Below, piece after piece: positions 16,036 to 25,447 of a DNA stretch of 64,000 bases. Positions within the stretch are counted from its first letter, which is position 1. Each line of letters opens with the position of its first letter. The notes beneath the pieces are model-generated. The model had not been told where the DNA came from and ran no database searches. It was given only the letters and a program-made list of their open reading frames with translations. The position numbers and the translations under genes are program-made. The stretch spans positions 166,553 through 230,552 of the forward strand of contig CALUHH010000001.1 in NCBI GenBank assembly GCA_944320385.1, given 5' to 3'. This DNA comes from an uncultured Atopobiaceae bacterium. GTDB lineage: Bacteria > Actinomycetota > Coriobacteriia > Coriobacteriales > Atopobiaceae.

Positions 16036-19000
16036 ATGGTCTCTCGCATCTTTGTGGAGAAGAAGGCCGGGTTCGACGGCGAGGCTAAGTCGCTCGAGCG
16101 CGAGCTCAAGACGCTCCTCGGCATCGACGCCCTCACCAACCTGCGGCTCATCAACCGCTACGACGTCGAGGGCATAACGCCCGAGCTCTTTGAGAGCTGC
16201 GTGCCCACGGTCTTCTCGGAGCCGCAGACCGACGTCGCCACCACCGAGATGCCCGATGTCGCCCCCGGCGCCGTCGTCTTTGCCGTGGAGTTTCTCCCCG
16301 GCCAGTTTGACCAGCGCGCCGACTCCGCGAGCGAGTGCATCCAGCTCATCTCCCAGGGCGAGCGCCCCATCGTGCGCTCCGCGAAGGTCTACGTCCTCGA
16401 GGGCGCGCTCTCCGAGGACGACGTGGCCGCCATCAAGCACTACGTCATCAACCCCGTCGAGGCGCGCGAGGCGAGCCTCGAGCCGCGCGAGACGCTCTCC
16501 CAGCGCTACCCCGAGCCCGCCGACGTCGAGGTGCTCGAGGACTTCCTGACGCTCGACCAGACGCAGCTCCAGGCCTTCATCGACGAGCGCGGCCTGGCCA
16601 TGGACCTCGCGGACATCACCTTCTGCCAGCGCTACTTCTCCGACGAGGGCCGCGTCCCCACGATCACCGAGATCAAGATGATCGACACCTACTGGTCGGA
16701 CCACTGCCGCCACACCACCTTCGGCACGGCGCTCGGCCACATCCAGTTTGACGACCAGGTCGTGCGCGCCGCCTTTGACCGCTACATGGAGATGCGCCAC
16801 GAGCTCGGCCGCGACGGAAAGCCCGTGTGCCTCATGGACATGGGCACCATCGGCGCCAAGTGGCTCAAGCACACCGGACAGCTCAAGAACCTCGACGAGT
16901 CCGAGGAGATCAACGCCTGCACCGTCAAGGTCACCGTCGACGTCAACGGCGCGCCCGAGGACTGGCTGTTCCTCTTCAAGAACGAGACCCACAACCACCC
17001 CACCGAGATCGAGCCCTTCGGCGGCGCGGCCACCTGCATCGGCGGCGCCATCCGCGACCCGCTCTCCGGCCGCAGCTACGTCTACCAGGCCATGCGCGTG
17101 ACCGGCGCGGCCGACCCCACGGTCCCGGTCTCCGAGACCATGACCGGCAAGCTCCCGCAGCGCAAGCTCGTCACCACCGCCGCGGCGGGCTACTCCAGCT
17201 ACGGCAACCAGATCGGCCTGGCCACAGGCCAGGTCTGCGAGCTCTATCACCCCGGCTACGTGGCCAAGCGCATGGAGATCGGCGCCGTCGTGGGCGCCAC
17301 CCCGGCCTCCCACGTGCGCCGCGAGTGCCCTGCGCCGGGCGACAAGATCGTGCTGCTCGGCGGGCGCACCGGCCGCGACGGCATCGGCGGTGCCACCGGC
17401 TCCTCCAAGGCCCATAACGTCGAGTCCCTCGAGAAGGACGGCGCGGAGGTCCAGAAGGGCAACCCGCCCATCGAGCGCAAGCTCCAGCGCCTCTTCCGCC
17501 GCGAGGACGCGTGCCGCCTGATCAAGCGCTGCAACGACTTTGGCGCCGGCGGCGTCTCGGTGGCCATCGGCGAGCTGGCCGACGGCCTGGACATCGACCT
17601 CGACCTCGTGCCCAAGAAGTACGAGGGCCTCGACGGCACCGAGCTCGCCATCTCCGAGAGCCAGGAGCGCATGGCCGTGGCCCTGGCGCCCGAGGACGTC
17701 GAGGAGTTCATGCGCTACGCCCACGAGGAGAACCTCGAGGCCACCGTCGTGGCAACCGTCACCGCCGAGCCGCGCCTGCGCATGCACTGGCGCGGGAACG
17801 TGATCGTGGACGTGAGCCGCGAGTTCCTCGCCTCCAACGGCGCGCCCAAGACCACGTCGGTGCGCGTGGAGGCCCCGCAGGACTTCGAGCGCACCTGGCC
17901 CGGCGAGACCGTGGCGGAGAAGATGCGCGCCCTCGTGACCGACCTCAACGTCGCCTCCAACAAGGGCCTCTCCGAGCGCTTTGACTCCACGATCGGCGCC
18001 GCCACGGTCCTCATGCCCTTTGGCGGTCGCACCCAGCTCACGCCCACGATGGCCATGGTCGCCAAGCTGCCCGTGGACGGCGAGACCACCACGTGCTCGG
18101 GCATGGCCTGGGGCTTCAACCCCTACCTCATGAGCGCCAACCCCTACACCGGCGCCTACCTCTCCGTGGTCGAGTCCGTCGCGCGCATGGTCGCCGCCGG
18201 CTTTGAGCACGAGAGCCTCTACCTCACGTTCCAGGAGTACTTCGAGCGCCTGCGCGACGACCCGCGCCGCTGGGGCAAGCCCACGGCCGCCCTGCTCGGC
18301 GCCCTCATGGCCCAGGTCGACCTCGGCATCGCCTCCATCGGCGGCAAGGACTCCATGTCCGGCAGTTTCGAGGACCTGGACGTGCCGCCGACGCTCGTCT
18401 CGTTTGCCACCGGCCTCGGCACCGTCGACCACGTGACGTCACCCGAGTTCAAGGGCGCCGGCCACCGCGTGCTGGTCATCGTCCCCGACTACGCCGACGA
18501 CGGCCTCACCCCCGACCACGAGGCGTTCCTCTCCACGCTCTCCCTCGTCGAGGGCATGGTCGCCCGCGGCGAGGCACTCGCCATCTCCACGCCCGGCTAC
18601 GGCGGCGCCGCCGAGGCCGCGTTCAAGATGTGCGTGGGCAACCAGATCGGCCTCGAGGTCGCGCCCGCCTTCGGCGCGGACGCCCTCTTCTGCCCGTCCT
18701 ACGGCAGCTTCGTCGTTGAGCTCGCCGACGACGCCCCGGTGCCCAGCGCGCCCGCCGGCGTGACGGTCTCCGCCTTCGGCACCACGACCGAGGCCTATCA
18801 GCTCGTCGTCGCCGACGAGGCCATGGACCTGACGGAGCTCCAGGAGGCGTGGGAGGGCGCCATCGAGTCCGTCTTCCCGTATCGCGCGGAGGGCGAGAAG
18901 GTCGACGCGGTCTCGTTCGACCTCGCCGCCTCCGGCGCGTCGCGTCCGACGCCCGCCGTCCACGTGGCCCGCCCGCGCGTGATCATCCCCGTCTTCCCGG

Positions 19001-19770
19001 GCACCAACTGCGAGTACGACACCGCGCACGCCTTCGAGCGCGCCGGCGCCAAGGCCGACGTCTTCGTCATCAACAACCTCACGCCCGAGGCCGTTGCCGA
19101 GAGCACCCGCGAGCTCGCGCGCCGCATCCGCGAGAGCCAGATCGTCATGATCCCGGGCGGCTTCTCCGGCGGCGACGAGCCCGACGGCTCCGCCAAGTTC
19201 ATCACCGCGTTCTTCCGCGCGCCCGAGGTGACCGAGGCGGTCCGCGAGCTGCTCCAGTCCCGCGACGGCCTCATGCTGGGCATCTGCAACGGCTTCCAGG
19301 CCCTCATCAAGCTGGGGCTCGTTCCCTACGGCGACATCCGTCCGATGGACGACGCCTGCCCCACGCTCACGTTCAACACTATCGGCCGTCACCAGAGCCG
19401 CCTGGTGCGCACGCGCGTGGCCTCCACGCTCAGCCCCTGGCTCTCCAAGTGCGAGGTCGGCGACGTCCACAACATCGCGATCTCCCACGGCGAGGGTCGC
19501 TTCGTCGCTTCTCCCGAGCTCCTCGAGAAGCTCGTTGCCGCCGGCCAGGTCGCCACGCAGTACGTGGACGAGGACGGCGTCCCGGGCATGAGCCTCGACG
19601 TCAACCCCAACGGGTCGATCCTCGCCATCGAGGGCATCACCTCGCCCGACGGCCGCATCCTCGGCAAGATGGGCCACACCGAGCGCTCCGGCGCCGGGCT
19701 CTACAAGAACGTGCCGGGCAACGCGTACCAGCCGCTCATTGAGGGCGGCGTGGCGTACTTCACGGCATAG
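16036..19770 (+). CDS. purL: Phosphoribosylformylglycinamidine synthase, single-chain
   Basis: Fourth step of de novo purine synthesis: FGAR, glutamine and ATP give FGAM. This 1244-residue chain joins the PurS-like N-terminus, the synthetase core (DHCRHTTF, NETHNHPTEIEPFGGA) and a C-terminal glutamine amidotransferase domain whose nucleophile Cys lies in LMLGICNGFQ and whose catalytic His is in ISHGEGRF. AGGAGG sits nine bases before the ATG. It is transcribed alone, without other pur genes. The 150 bases upstream show no riboswitch that I can recognise. Confidence 0.95.
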   Translation: MVSRIFVEKKAGFDGEAKSLERELKTLLGIDALTNLRLINRYDVEGITPELFESCVPTVFSEPQTDVATTEMPDVAPGAVVFAVEFLPGQFDQRADSASECIQLISQGERPIVRSAKVYVLEGALSEDDVAAIKHYVINPVEAREASLEPRETLSQRYPEPADVEVLEDFLTLDQTQLQAFIDERGLAMDLADITFCQRYFSDEGRVPTITEIKMIDTYWSDHCRHTTFGTALGHIQFDDQVVRAAFDRYMEMRHELGRDGKPVCLMDMGTIGAKWLKHTGQLKNLDESEEINACTVKVTVDVNGAPEDWLFLFKNETHNHPTEIEPFGGAATCIGGAIRDPLSGRSYVYQAMRVTGAADPTVPVSETMTGKLPQRKLVTTAAAGYSSYGNQIGLATGQVCELYHPGYVAKRMEIGAVVGATPASHVRRECPAPGDKIVLLGGRTGRDGIGGATGSSKAHNVESLEKDGAEVQKGNPPIERKLQRLFRREDACRLIKRCNDFGAGGVSVAIGELADGLDIDLDLVPKKYEGLDGTELAISESQERMAVALAPEDVEEFMRYAHEENLEATVVATVTAEPRLRMHWRGNVIVDVSREFLASNGAPKTTSVRVEAPQDFERTWPGETVAEKMRALVTDLNVASNKGLSERFDSTIGAATVLMPFGGRTQLTPTMAMVAKLPVDGETTTCSGMAWGFNPYLMSANPYTGAYLSVVESVARMVAAGFEHESLYLTFQEYFERLRDDPRRWGKPTAALLGALMAQVDLGIASIGGKDSMSGSFEDLDVPPTLVSFATGLGTVDHVTSPEFKGAGHRVLVIVPDYADDGLTPDHEAFLSTLSLVEGMVARGEALAISTPGYGGAAEAAFKMCVGNQIGLEVAPAFGADALFCPSYGSFVVELADDAPVPSAPAGVTVSAFGTTTEAYQLVVADEAMDLTELQEAWEGAIESVFPYRAEGEKVDAVSFDLAASGASRPTPAVHVARPRVIIPVFPGTNCEYDTAHAFERAGAKADVFVINNLTPEAVAESTRELARRIRESQIVMIPGGFSGGDEPDGSAKFITAFFRAPEVTEAVRELLQSRDGLMLGICNGFQALIKLGLVPYGDIRPMDDACPTLTFNTIGRHQSRLVRTRVASTLSPWLSKCEVGDVHNIAISHGEGRFVASPELLEKLVAAGQVATQYVDEDGVPGMSLDVNPNGSILAIEGITSPDGRILGKMGHTERSGAGLYKNVPGNAYQPLIEGGVAYFTA

Positions 19771-19786
19771 CCTGACAGCAGGGTTG

Positions 19787-19856
19787 GCTGCGCCCGGACT
19801 TCTCGCCGGCTCACTGGCTTCGCCAGAAGTCGCCGGCCGAGAAGTCCGGGCGCAGC
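19787..19856. terminator. Long hairpin after purL
   Basis: Perfect 19-base arms (GCTGCGCCCGGACTTCTCG and complement at 19838-19856) with a loop of about 32 bases. No T tract follows. Each arm contains the CGAGAAG heptamer. It may terminate purL or process its 3' end; it could also be another intergenic inverted-repeat element. Confidence 0.6.
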
Positions 19857-19895
19857 TGCGTGCAGGTCCAGAAGGTTCAACCGAAAGGTCGTCGC

Positions 19896-20846
19896 GTGAG
19901 CAATCCCGAATCCAAGCCCTTCATCGGCACGCTGCCGGGCGTGGTGCTGGCCTGCTTGGCGAGCTGTTTTCTGTGGGGGTCGGCGTTTCCGTGCGTGAAG
20001 ATCGGCTACGAGCTGTTTGCCGTCGACGCCGCGGACGTGCCGTCGATCCTGGCCTTCGCGGGTACGCGCTTTGTCATCGCGGGGCTCATGGTCGTCACGG
20101 GCATGAGCGTGGCCCGACGGCGCGCCTTCGTGCCCGAGCGACGCGACCTGCCCGCCATCGGCACGCTCTCCCTCTTTCAGACCGTGCTGCAGTATGTCCT
20201 CTTCTACGTGGGCCTCGCCAACTGCGCCGGCGTGACGAGCTCGATCCTGGAGGCGAGCAACTCCTTTCTCTGCGTCCTTCTCGCCGCGCTGGTCTTTCGC
20301 TTTGAGCGCCTCACGAGCCGCAAGGTCCTCGGGTGCCTCGTGGGCTTTGCCGGCGTCGTGCTCGTCAACGTAACGGGCGAGTCGGGAGGCTTTAGCTTCA
20401 CGCTCGCGGGCGAGGGGATGGTGCTCGCGTCGACGCTCGCCGCCGCCACCTCGAGCAACCTCGCCAAGCGCTTCTCGCGCGAGCACGACCCCGTGCTGCT
20501 CTCGGGCTGGCAGTTCGTCCTCGGCGGGGCGATCATGCTCGTCGCGGGCCTGGCGGCGGGAGGTCACGTCGCCCCGGCGGACGCCGCCAATCCCCTGCCG
20601 GCGCTCGCGCTTCTCGCCTACCTGGGCTTCATTTCCGCAGCCGCCTACTCGCTGTGGTCGCTCGCTCTGGCGGCAAACCCCGTCTCGCGCGTGGCGGTCT
20701 TCGGCTTCATGAACCCCGTCTTTGGCGTGCTGCTCTCCGCGGTCCTTCTCGGCGAGACCGACGTCGTGGGCCCCGCCGTCGCGGTGGCGGCGCTCGTGCT
20801 CGTGAGCCTGGGCATCGTCATTGTGAACCGCCCGGAGAAGGACTGA
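19896..20846 (+). CDS. EamA/DMT family transporter
   Basis: A 316-residue membrane protein with about ten hydrophobic helices arranged as two EamA halves (first half SCFLWGSAFPCVKIG, second half beginning near AGEGMVLASTLAAATSSN). Such drug/metabolite transporters usually export amino acids or metabolites; no substrate can be assigned. The GTG after GAAAGGTCG is taken as start. A GTG 36 bases upstream is possible but overlaps the preceding hairpin region. Confidence 0.85.
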   Translation: MSNPESKPFIGTLPGVVLACLASCFLWGSAFPCVKIGYELFAVDAADVPSILAFAGTRFVIAGLMVVTGMSVARRRAFVPERRDLPAIGTLSLFQTVLQYVLFYVGLANCAGVTSSILEASNSFLCVLLAALVFRFERLTSRKVLGCLVGFAGVVLVNVTGESGGFSFTLAGEGMVLASTLAAATSSNLAKRFSREHDPVLLSGWQFVLGGAIMLVAGLAAGGHVAPADAANPLPALALLAYLGFISAAAYSLWSLALAANPVSRVAVFGFMNPVFGVLLSAVLLGETDVVGPAVAVAALVLVSLGIVIVNRPEKD

Positions 20847-20951
20847 CGCGCCGCCGCTGGCCGACTCGCCCCCCCTTGCCGAATGCCTCGTCTCGCGCCT
20901 CTCAGAAGCGGGGATACTCAGGGCACGTTTCCCCGCAGCGGAGGGAGTGCC

Positions 20952-22211
20952 ATGAGACGCGCGCGCCAGCTTCTTGTCCCCGTCCTTCTCGCCTGCCTCC
21001 TTGCGCTGGGGCTCGCTAGCTGCCAGCAGACACTCTCGCTCACGGCGACCGAACTCACCGCCAGCGTCAAGCCCGCCTCGGGTGCCTCCGTCGAGATGGC
21101 CGACGCCACCACGACCTACGACTTCGCGCTCAACCTGCTTCGCGAGAGCACGGCCGAGACGACCTCGGAAAACACGCTCGTCTCCCCGCTCTCGGTGCTC
21201 TACGCGCTCGCCATGGCCGAGAACGGGGCGGACGGCGAGACCCTCGCGCAGATGGAGCAGGCCACCGGGATGAGCGTCGAGGAGCTCACGGAGACGCTCC
21301 AGGCCTACCTGCAGCTCTCGAGCTCATACGACGGGCCGCTCTCGCTCGCCAACTCCGTCTGGATGCGCGACTCCGACGGCCTGTCCGTGGAGGACGCCTT
21401 CCTCGAGGCATGCGGCGGAAGGCTCGGCGCGCAGGTCTTCTCGGCACCCTTCGATGACTCCACCGTGGCCGACGTCAACGCTTGGATCAGCGAGAAGACC
21501 CACGAGATGATTCCCGAGATGCTCAGCCGGCTCTCCGATCAGGCGCAGCTTCTCCTTGCAAACGCGCTCGCGTTCGAGGGCACGTGGGAGGAGCCCTTCG
21601 ACTCCGCGCTCGTCACGCCGGACACGTTCACCCGCGAGGACGGCACCGAGCAGGATGTGGACATGATGCACTCCACCGAGAGCTCCTATTTCGAGAGCGA
21701 CCTCGCCACCGGCTTTGCCAAGCCCTACGAGGACCACGACTACCTCTTCGTTGGGCTGCTGCCCAACAAGGGCGTCACGGTGGCGGAGCTGCTGGAGGGC
21801 CTCGACGGGGAGGGTCTGGGCGCGCTGCTCGCGCCGAGGGAAAACACCGTCGTGCGCGCGAGCCTACCCAAGTTCACGAGCAGCTACGACATCGAGCTCT
21901 CGGGCGCGCTCCGGACGCTCGGGGTGACGGACGCCTTCGACGCCAGCGCCGCGGACTTCTCGCGCATGGGCAGCTCGGACGCCGGAGCGCTGTTCATCGG
22001 AAGCGTGCTGCACAAGACGTTCATCGACGTCGACGAGGAGGGCACGCGCGCCGCCGCGGCGACGGTCACCGCGATGGATGGCGGCGCCGCGGCCATTGAG
22101 GAGGAGCCTGAGGTCAAGGAGGTCGTCCTGGACCGACCCTTCGTCTACCTCATCGTCGACGCGCACACGATGACGCCCGTCTTCACCGGCACCCTCATGT
22201 CCGCCGAATGA
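20952..22211 (+). CDS. Serpin (serine protease inhibitor), lipoprotein
   Basis: A 419-residue secreted serpin. The N-terminus MRRARQLLVPVLLACLLALG ends in the lipobox LASC, so it is probably anchored to the outer face of the membrane. The serpin core motifs are visible: NTLVSPLSVLYALAM, LLANALAFEGTWEEPF and the hinge EEGTRAAAATV, with a C-terminal RPFVYLIVD. The hinge suits an inhibitory serpin. By spacing, the scissile bond falls in a Gly/Ala-rich stretch (MDGGAA), suggesting elastase-like or subtilisin-like targets. The stop TGA abuts a REP palindrome. Confidence 0.9.
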   Translation: MRRARQLLVPVLLACLLALGLASCQQTLSLTATELTASVKPASGASVEMADATTTYDFALNLLRESTAETTSENTLVSPLSVLYALAMAENGADGETLAQMEQATGMSVEELTETLQAYLQLSSSYDGPLSLANSVWMRDSDGLSVEDAFLEACGGRLGAQVFSAPFDDSTVADVNAWISEKTHEMIPEMLSRLSDQAQLLLANALAFEGTWEEPFDSALVTPDTFTREDGTEQDVDMMHSTESSYFESDLATGFAKPYEDHDYLFVGLLPNKGVTVAELLEGLDGEGLGALLAPRENTVVRASLPKFTSSYDIELSGALRTLGVTDAFDASAADFSRMGSSDAGALFIGSVLHKTFIDVDEEGTRAAAATVTAMDGGAAAIEEEPEVKEVVLDRPFVYLIVDAHTMTPVFTGTLMSAE

Positions 22212-22238
22212 GTCAAAAGGGGACAGTCCCCTTTTGAC
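22212..22238. repeat. REP palindrome, GTCAAAA-GGGGAC family
   Basis: Starts directly after the TGA of the serpin gene (GTCAAAAGGGGACAG, then complement). It lies between the serpin and sigma-factor genes, which run in the same direction. Confidence 0.9.
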
Positions 22239-22303
22239 CCATTTTCGTCAGGCGGGAACAATATGCTCCGCTCGCGCATGTTAGGGGCGAGGAGGTGAGG
22301 GGC

Positions 22304-22879
22304 ATGACCGCCAAGAAGATCAAGCGCACCGAGAAGTTCATGCGGCACGCCATGGCCGCGCACGGCAACTCGGTCTATCTCGTCGCCCTCGCGCAGACGC
22401 GCTCCGAGGCTGACGCCCAGGACGTGGCACAGGACGTCTTCTGCCGCCTGCTCACGGACGGCACCGCGTTCACGGGCGACGAGCACCTGAAGGCCTGGCT
22501 CTTGCGCGTGACCGTCAACCGATGCCACGAGCTCCGCCGCGCGCCCTGGAGCCGGCGGGTGGAGAGCGCGGACGACGCGGGCCGAGAGCTGCCGGCGCCG
22601 GGCGCGTCCACCGAGGACGCCGCCCTGGCAGAGCTGCGCGCCGACCCGGTCTGGCAGGCGCTCCGGGCCCTGCCGGAGAAGCTCCGCGTGGTGGCGCTGC
22701 TCCACTACGTGGAGGAGTACACCACCGAGGAGATTGCCCGCATCGTGGGCAGCCCGCCGGCGACGGTGCGCACGCGCCTGCATCGGGCGCGCAAGCAGAT
22801 GAGAGAGACGCTCGAGTCCCCCACGAGCACCACAACGATTCCCGCTCAGGAGGAAAACTATGGACAAACACGCGCTTGA
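22304..22879 (+). CDS. RNA polymerase sigma factor, ECF type
   Basis: A 191-residue sigma-70 family protein with region 2 (SEADAQDVAQDVFCRLL... LKAWLLRVTVNRCHELRR) and region 4 (LRALPEKLRVVALLHYVEEY, then TEEIARIVGSPPATVRTRLH). Start ATG eight bases after AGGAGG; the GTG nine bases earlier lies within that site. It overlaps by 20 bases a downstream gene for a single-pass membrane protein that is probably its anti-sigma factor. Regulon unknown. Confidence 0.9.
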   Translation: MTAKKIKRTEKFMRHAMAAHGNSVYLVALAQTRSEADAQDVAQDVFCRLLTDGTAFTGDEHLKAWLLRVTVNRCHELRRAPWSRRVESADDAGRELPAPGASTEDAALAELRADPVWQALRALPEKLRVVALLHYVEEYTTEEIARIVGSPPATVRTRLHRARKQMRETLESPTSTTTIPAQEENYGQTRA

Positions 22880-23921
22880 GCAGTTCCGCACGCGAGCACG
22901 CAGGGTGACGCTGCCCGAAGACGTGCGCGCGTCCGTGCTGGACGAGATCAGAGTCGAGAAGGGCGAGCGCGCCCGCGGCCCGCGCAGGCCACGACGGGCG
23001 CAGCGGAGCATGACGCGGCGCGCGGCCGTGGGAGCCGGGCTCGCCGTCCTGGGCAGCGCCGCCGCACTTCTCGCCCTCTCCGTGATCGTGCGCCCCGGCG
23101 AGGGTGCTCCCGCAGAGGCGGAGGGCAACTGGTTTGCCCTCAAGGCCTATGCCGACGGCATCTCCCAGGGCGAGAGTACCGTCCTGGCCCAGCGCAGCAT
23201 CAGCCTCGCCGGGTCGCTCGGCGGCAGCGAGGACTCCGGCTGGTATGCCGCCCACAGCATCGACCTGCGCTGCGAGGGAGCCAACATCGACCGCATCGAC
23301 TACGCACTCGAGGGGGAGTTCGTGAGCCCCGAGGGGCAGCCGGACGAGGAGTTCACCGAAAACGCCGTGTGGTTTGACGCGCAGTACAGCCGACCCTACG
23401 AGGTGGGCGAGGGCGAGGCCTATCCCGACCACGGAGGGGCGGGCGCGGGCTTCAGCGTCTCCTACGAGGGGCAGCAGGCCGACGAGGACAGCTTCAACCG
23501 CCAGGTCTGGACGAGCTTTCCGACCGACGACGAGATTCGCGCGGCGCGCGCCGCGGAGGACGCCCTGCCGATCGACGTCGCCACGCTCGAGGACGAGGTC
23601 GCGCGCTGGCAGGCACACAACAGGTTCCTCTTGGTCCTCGAGCGAAGAAGCGCCGACATCCTGGCCCAGACCACGCTCGTGATGACGGTCACCTTTACCG
23701 ACGGGAGCGAGCAGGTCAAGCGCTACCGCATCTCCCCGGCCGAGGACTTCGAGGAGACGTATCTGGGCTATCTCGACCGCCGGGCACGCAACGGCGCGAT
23801 CCTCAGCTACTACCGCGGCGTCGAGCCCAAGCCCGAGGAATACCTCGAGGCACAGGAGGCGACCGAAGGGCTCTACGCCAACTGGCCCGACCTCTACACC
23901 ATCACCGAGGTCGCCGAGTAA
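22860..23921 (+). CDS. Putative anti-sigma factor, single-pass membrane protein
   Basis: 353 residues: a ~50-residue basic cytoplasmic N-terminus, one transmembrane helix (AAVGAGLAVLGSAAALLALS) and a large extracytoplasmic domain with no family I recognise. It overlaps the sigma-factor gene and has its own AGGAGG site, which is the usual sigma/anti-sigma pairing. There is no zinc-binding HxxxCxxC motif, so it is not a ZAS-type anti-sigma. The role is inferred from position and topology. Confidence 0.65.
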   Translation: MDKHALEQFRTRARRVTLPEDVRASVLDEIRVEKGERARGPRRPRRAQRSMTRRAAVGAGLAVLGSAAALLALSVIVRPGEGAPAEAEGNWFALKAYADGISQGESTVLAQRSISLAGSLGGSEDSGWYAAHSIDLRCEGANIDRIDYALEGEFVSPEGQPDEEFTENAVWFDAQYSRPYEVGEGEAYPDHGGAGAGFSVSYEGQQADEDSFNRQVWTSFPTDDEIRAARAAEDALPIDVATLEDEVARWQAHNRFLLVLERRSADILAQTTLVMTVTFTDGSEQVKRYRISPAEDFEETYLGYLDRRARNGAILSYYRGVEPKPEEYLEAQEATEGLYANWPDLYTITEVAE

Positions 23922-23926
23922 ACGCC

Positions 23927-23967
23927 GCCGCCCCGACGTCCTTCTCGCGAAGGAGCGTCGGGGCGGC
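23927..23967. terminator. Bidirectional hairpin between convergent genes
   Basis: A 12-base perfect stem (GCCGCCCCGACG and complement) encloses a loop with GTCCTTCTCGCG, another copy of the over-represented motif. It lies between the anti-sigma gene and the malic enzyme gene, which converge. Confidence 0.7.
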
Positions 23968-23973
23968 ACATGT

Positions 23974-23996
23974 TACGAAGGGGTTGTCCCTTCGTA
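23974..23996. repeat. REP palindrome, TACGAAGGGAC family
   Basis: TACGAAGGGG, TT, then GTCCCTTCGTA, with one arm imperfect. It sits immediately downstream of the malic enzyme stop codon. Confidence 0.8.
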
Positions 23997-24000
23997 TCCT

Positions 24001-25179
24001 TTAGAGGCGGGCGACGCCGCTCTTGCGGGCGGCCTCGGCCACGGCGGCGGCGACGGCGGGCGCCACGCGCTCGTCGAAGGCGCCGGGGATGATGTAGTCG
24101 GCGGCGCGGTGCTCGTCGTCCACGAGGCCCGCGATCGCGTAGGCCGCAGCCTCCATCATGTCGTCGTTGATGTCCGAGGCGCGCACGTCGAGGGCGCCGC
24201 GGAAGATGCCCGGGAACGCGAGCACGTTGTTGATCTGGTTGGGGAAGTCGGAGCGGCCCGTGGCGGCCACGGCGGCGCCTGCCGCGAGCGCCTCGTCCGG
24301 CATGATCTCCGGCACGGGGTTGGCGCAGGCAAAGACGATCGGGTCGGCGGCCATCGTGCGGACCATGTCCTGGGTGAGCACGCCCGGGGCGGAGACGCCC
24401 ACGAAGACGTCGGCTCCGCGCACGGCGTCGGCCAGCGTGCCGGTGACGCCCTCGCGGTTAGTCCACGTGGCGATCTCGGCCTTCTCGGGGTTGAGGCCCT
24501 CGCGGCCCTCGTAGATGGCGCCCGTGCGGTCGCAGATGATGACGTCCTTGACGCCCATGCGCTGCATGAGCTTGGCGATGGAGATGCCCGCGGCGCCGGC
24601 GCCGGAGAAGACCACGCGCACGTCGGAGAGCTCGCGGCCGGTGAGGCGGCACGCGTTGATGAGCGCGGCGCAGGTCACCACGGCGGTGCCGTGCTGGTCG
24701 TCGTGGAAGACGGGGATGTCGCAGGACTCCTTGAGGCGGCGCTCGATCTCGAAGCAGCGCGGCGCGGAGATGTCCTCCAGGTTGATGCCGCCGAAGCTGC
24801 CTGCGATGAGCTCGACGGTGCGGACGATTTCGTCGACATCCTTGGAGCGCACGCACAGCGGGAACGCGTCCACGTCGGCGAAGGTCTTGAACAGGGCGCA
24901 CTTGCCCTCCATGACCGGCATGCCCGCCTCGGGGCCGATGTCGCCGAGGCCCAGCACCGCGGTGCCGTCCGTGACCACGGCCACCAGGTTGCCGCGGCGC
25001 GTGTAGGTGTAGGAGTCGTCCACGTTCTCGGAGATCTTGAGGCACGGCTCGGCGACGCCCGGCGTGTAGGCCACGGCCAGCTCCTCGGGGCTGGTGATCG
25101 GCGCGCGGGTGATCACCTCGATCTTGCCCCGCCACTCGCGGTGCTTGTCGAGCGCGTACTGCTTGGCGTCCTCGGCCAT
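24001..25179 (-). CDS. NAD(P)-dependent malic enzyme
   Basis: Converts malate to pyruvate, CO2 and reduced cofactor. The 392 residues are the short bacterial type: TPGVAEPCLKI, the metal-site region FGGINLEDISAPRCFEIE, HDDQHGTAVVT, and a Rossmann motif VVFSGAGAAG. The start MAEDAKQ is preceded by GGGAG; upstream in-frame codons lack a site. It is monocistronic. Cofactor preference cannot be read reliably from the sequence. Confidence 0.9.
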   Translation of the reverse strand: MAEDAKQYALDKHREWRGKIEVITRAPITSPEELAVAYTPGVAEPCLKISENVDDSYTYTRRGNLVAVVTDGTAVLGLGDIGPEAGMPVMEGKCALFKTFADVDAFPLCVRSKDVDEIVRTVELIAGSFGGINLEDISAPRCFEIERRLKESCDIPVFHDDQHGTAVVTCAALINACRLTGRELSDVRVVFSGAGAAGISIAKLMQRMGVKDVIICDRTGAIYEGREGLNPEKAEIATWTNREGVTGTLADAVRGADVFVGVSAPGVLTQDMVRTMAADPIVFACANPVPEIMPDEALAAGAAVAATGRSDFPNQINNVLAFPGIFRGALDVRASDINDDMMEAAAYAIAGLVDDEHRAADYIIPGAFDERVAPAVAAAVAEAARKSGVARL

Positions 25180-25305
25180 GGAAACTCCCATCTCACGGGG
25201 CCGGCCACCGCCGGCCATCTTGACGATAAGAACCATGTGCAAGTGTACTCATTTTGAAGGCCTGCCGAGCGCTCGGACAAGCACGGTTAACGTGCCCGCG
25301 CCCCG

Positions 25306-25382
25306 TTCATTCATCGCGCTCAAACGACCAGATAGTGAGGCCGTCCGGAGCTAAAAATGGTCGTTTGAGCGCGATGAATGAA
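25306..25382. repeat. Intergenic inverted repeat with perfect 25-base arms
   Basis: Arms begin TTCATTCATCGCGCTCAAAC and face each other across a 27-base loop, in the 268-base gap between the malic enzyme gene start and the NlpC/P60-like gene end. The outer ends (GATGAATGAA) match those of the inner arms of the nested element at 37.2-37.4 kb. No reading frame fits inside. Confidence 0.85.
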
Positions 25383-25447
25383 GCGGCCCTGCCACCAAGC
25401 GGCGAGAAGAACCGCGCGACAGCGGCGTCGCCGCGTGGCCGCAGCCC

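Noticed and set aside
14818..18432. Open frame of about 1200 codons antisense to purL and ecfA
   Set aside because: It mirrors the GC-rich third-position pattern of purL, has low-complexity composition, and covers a clear conserved enzyme on the other strand.
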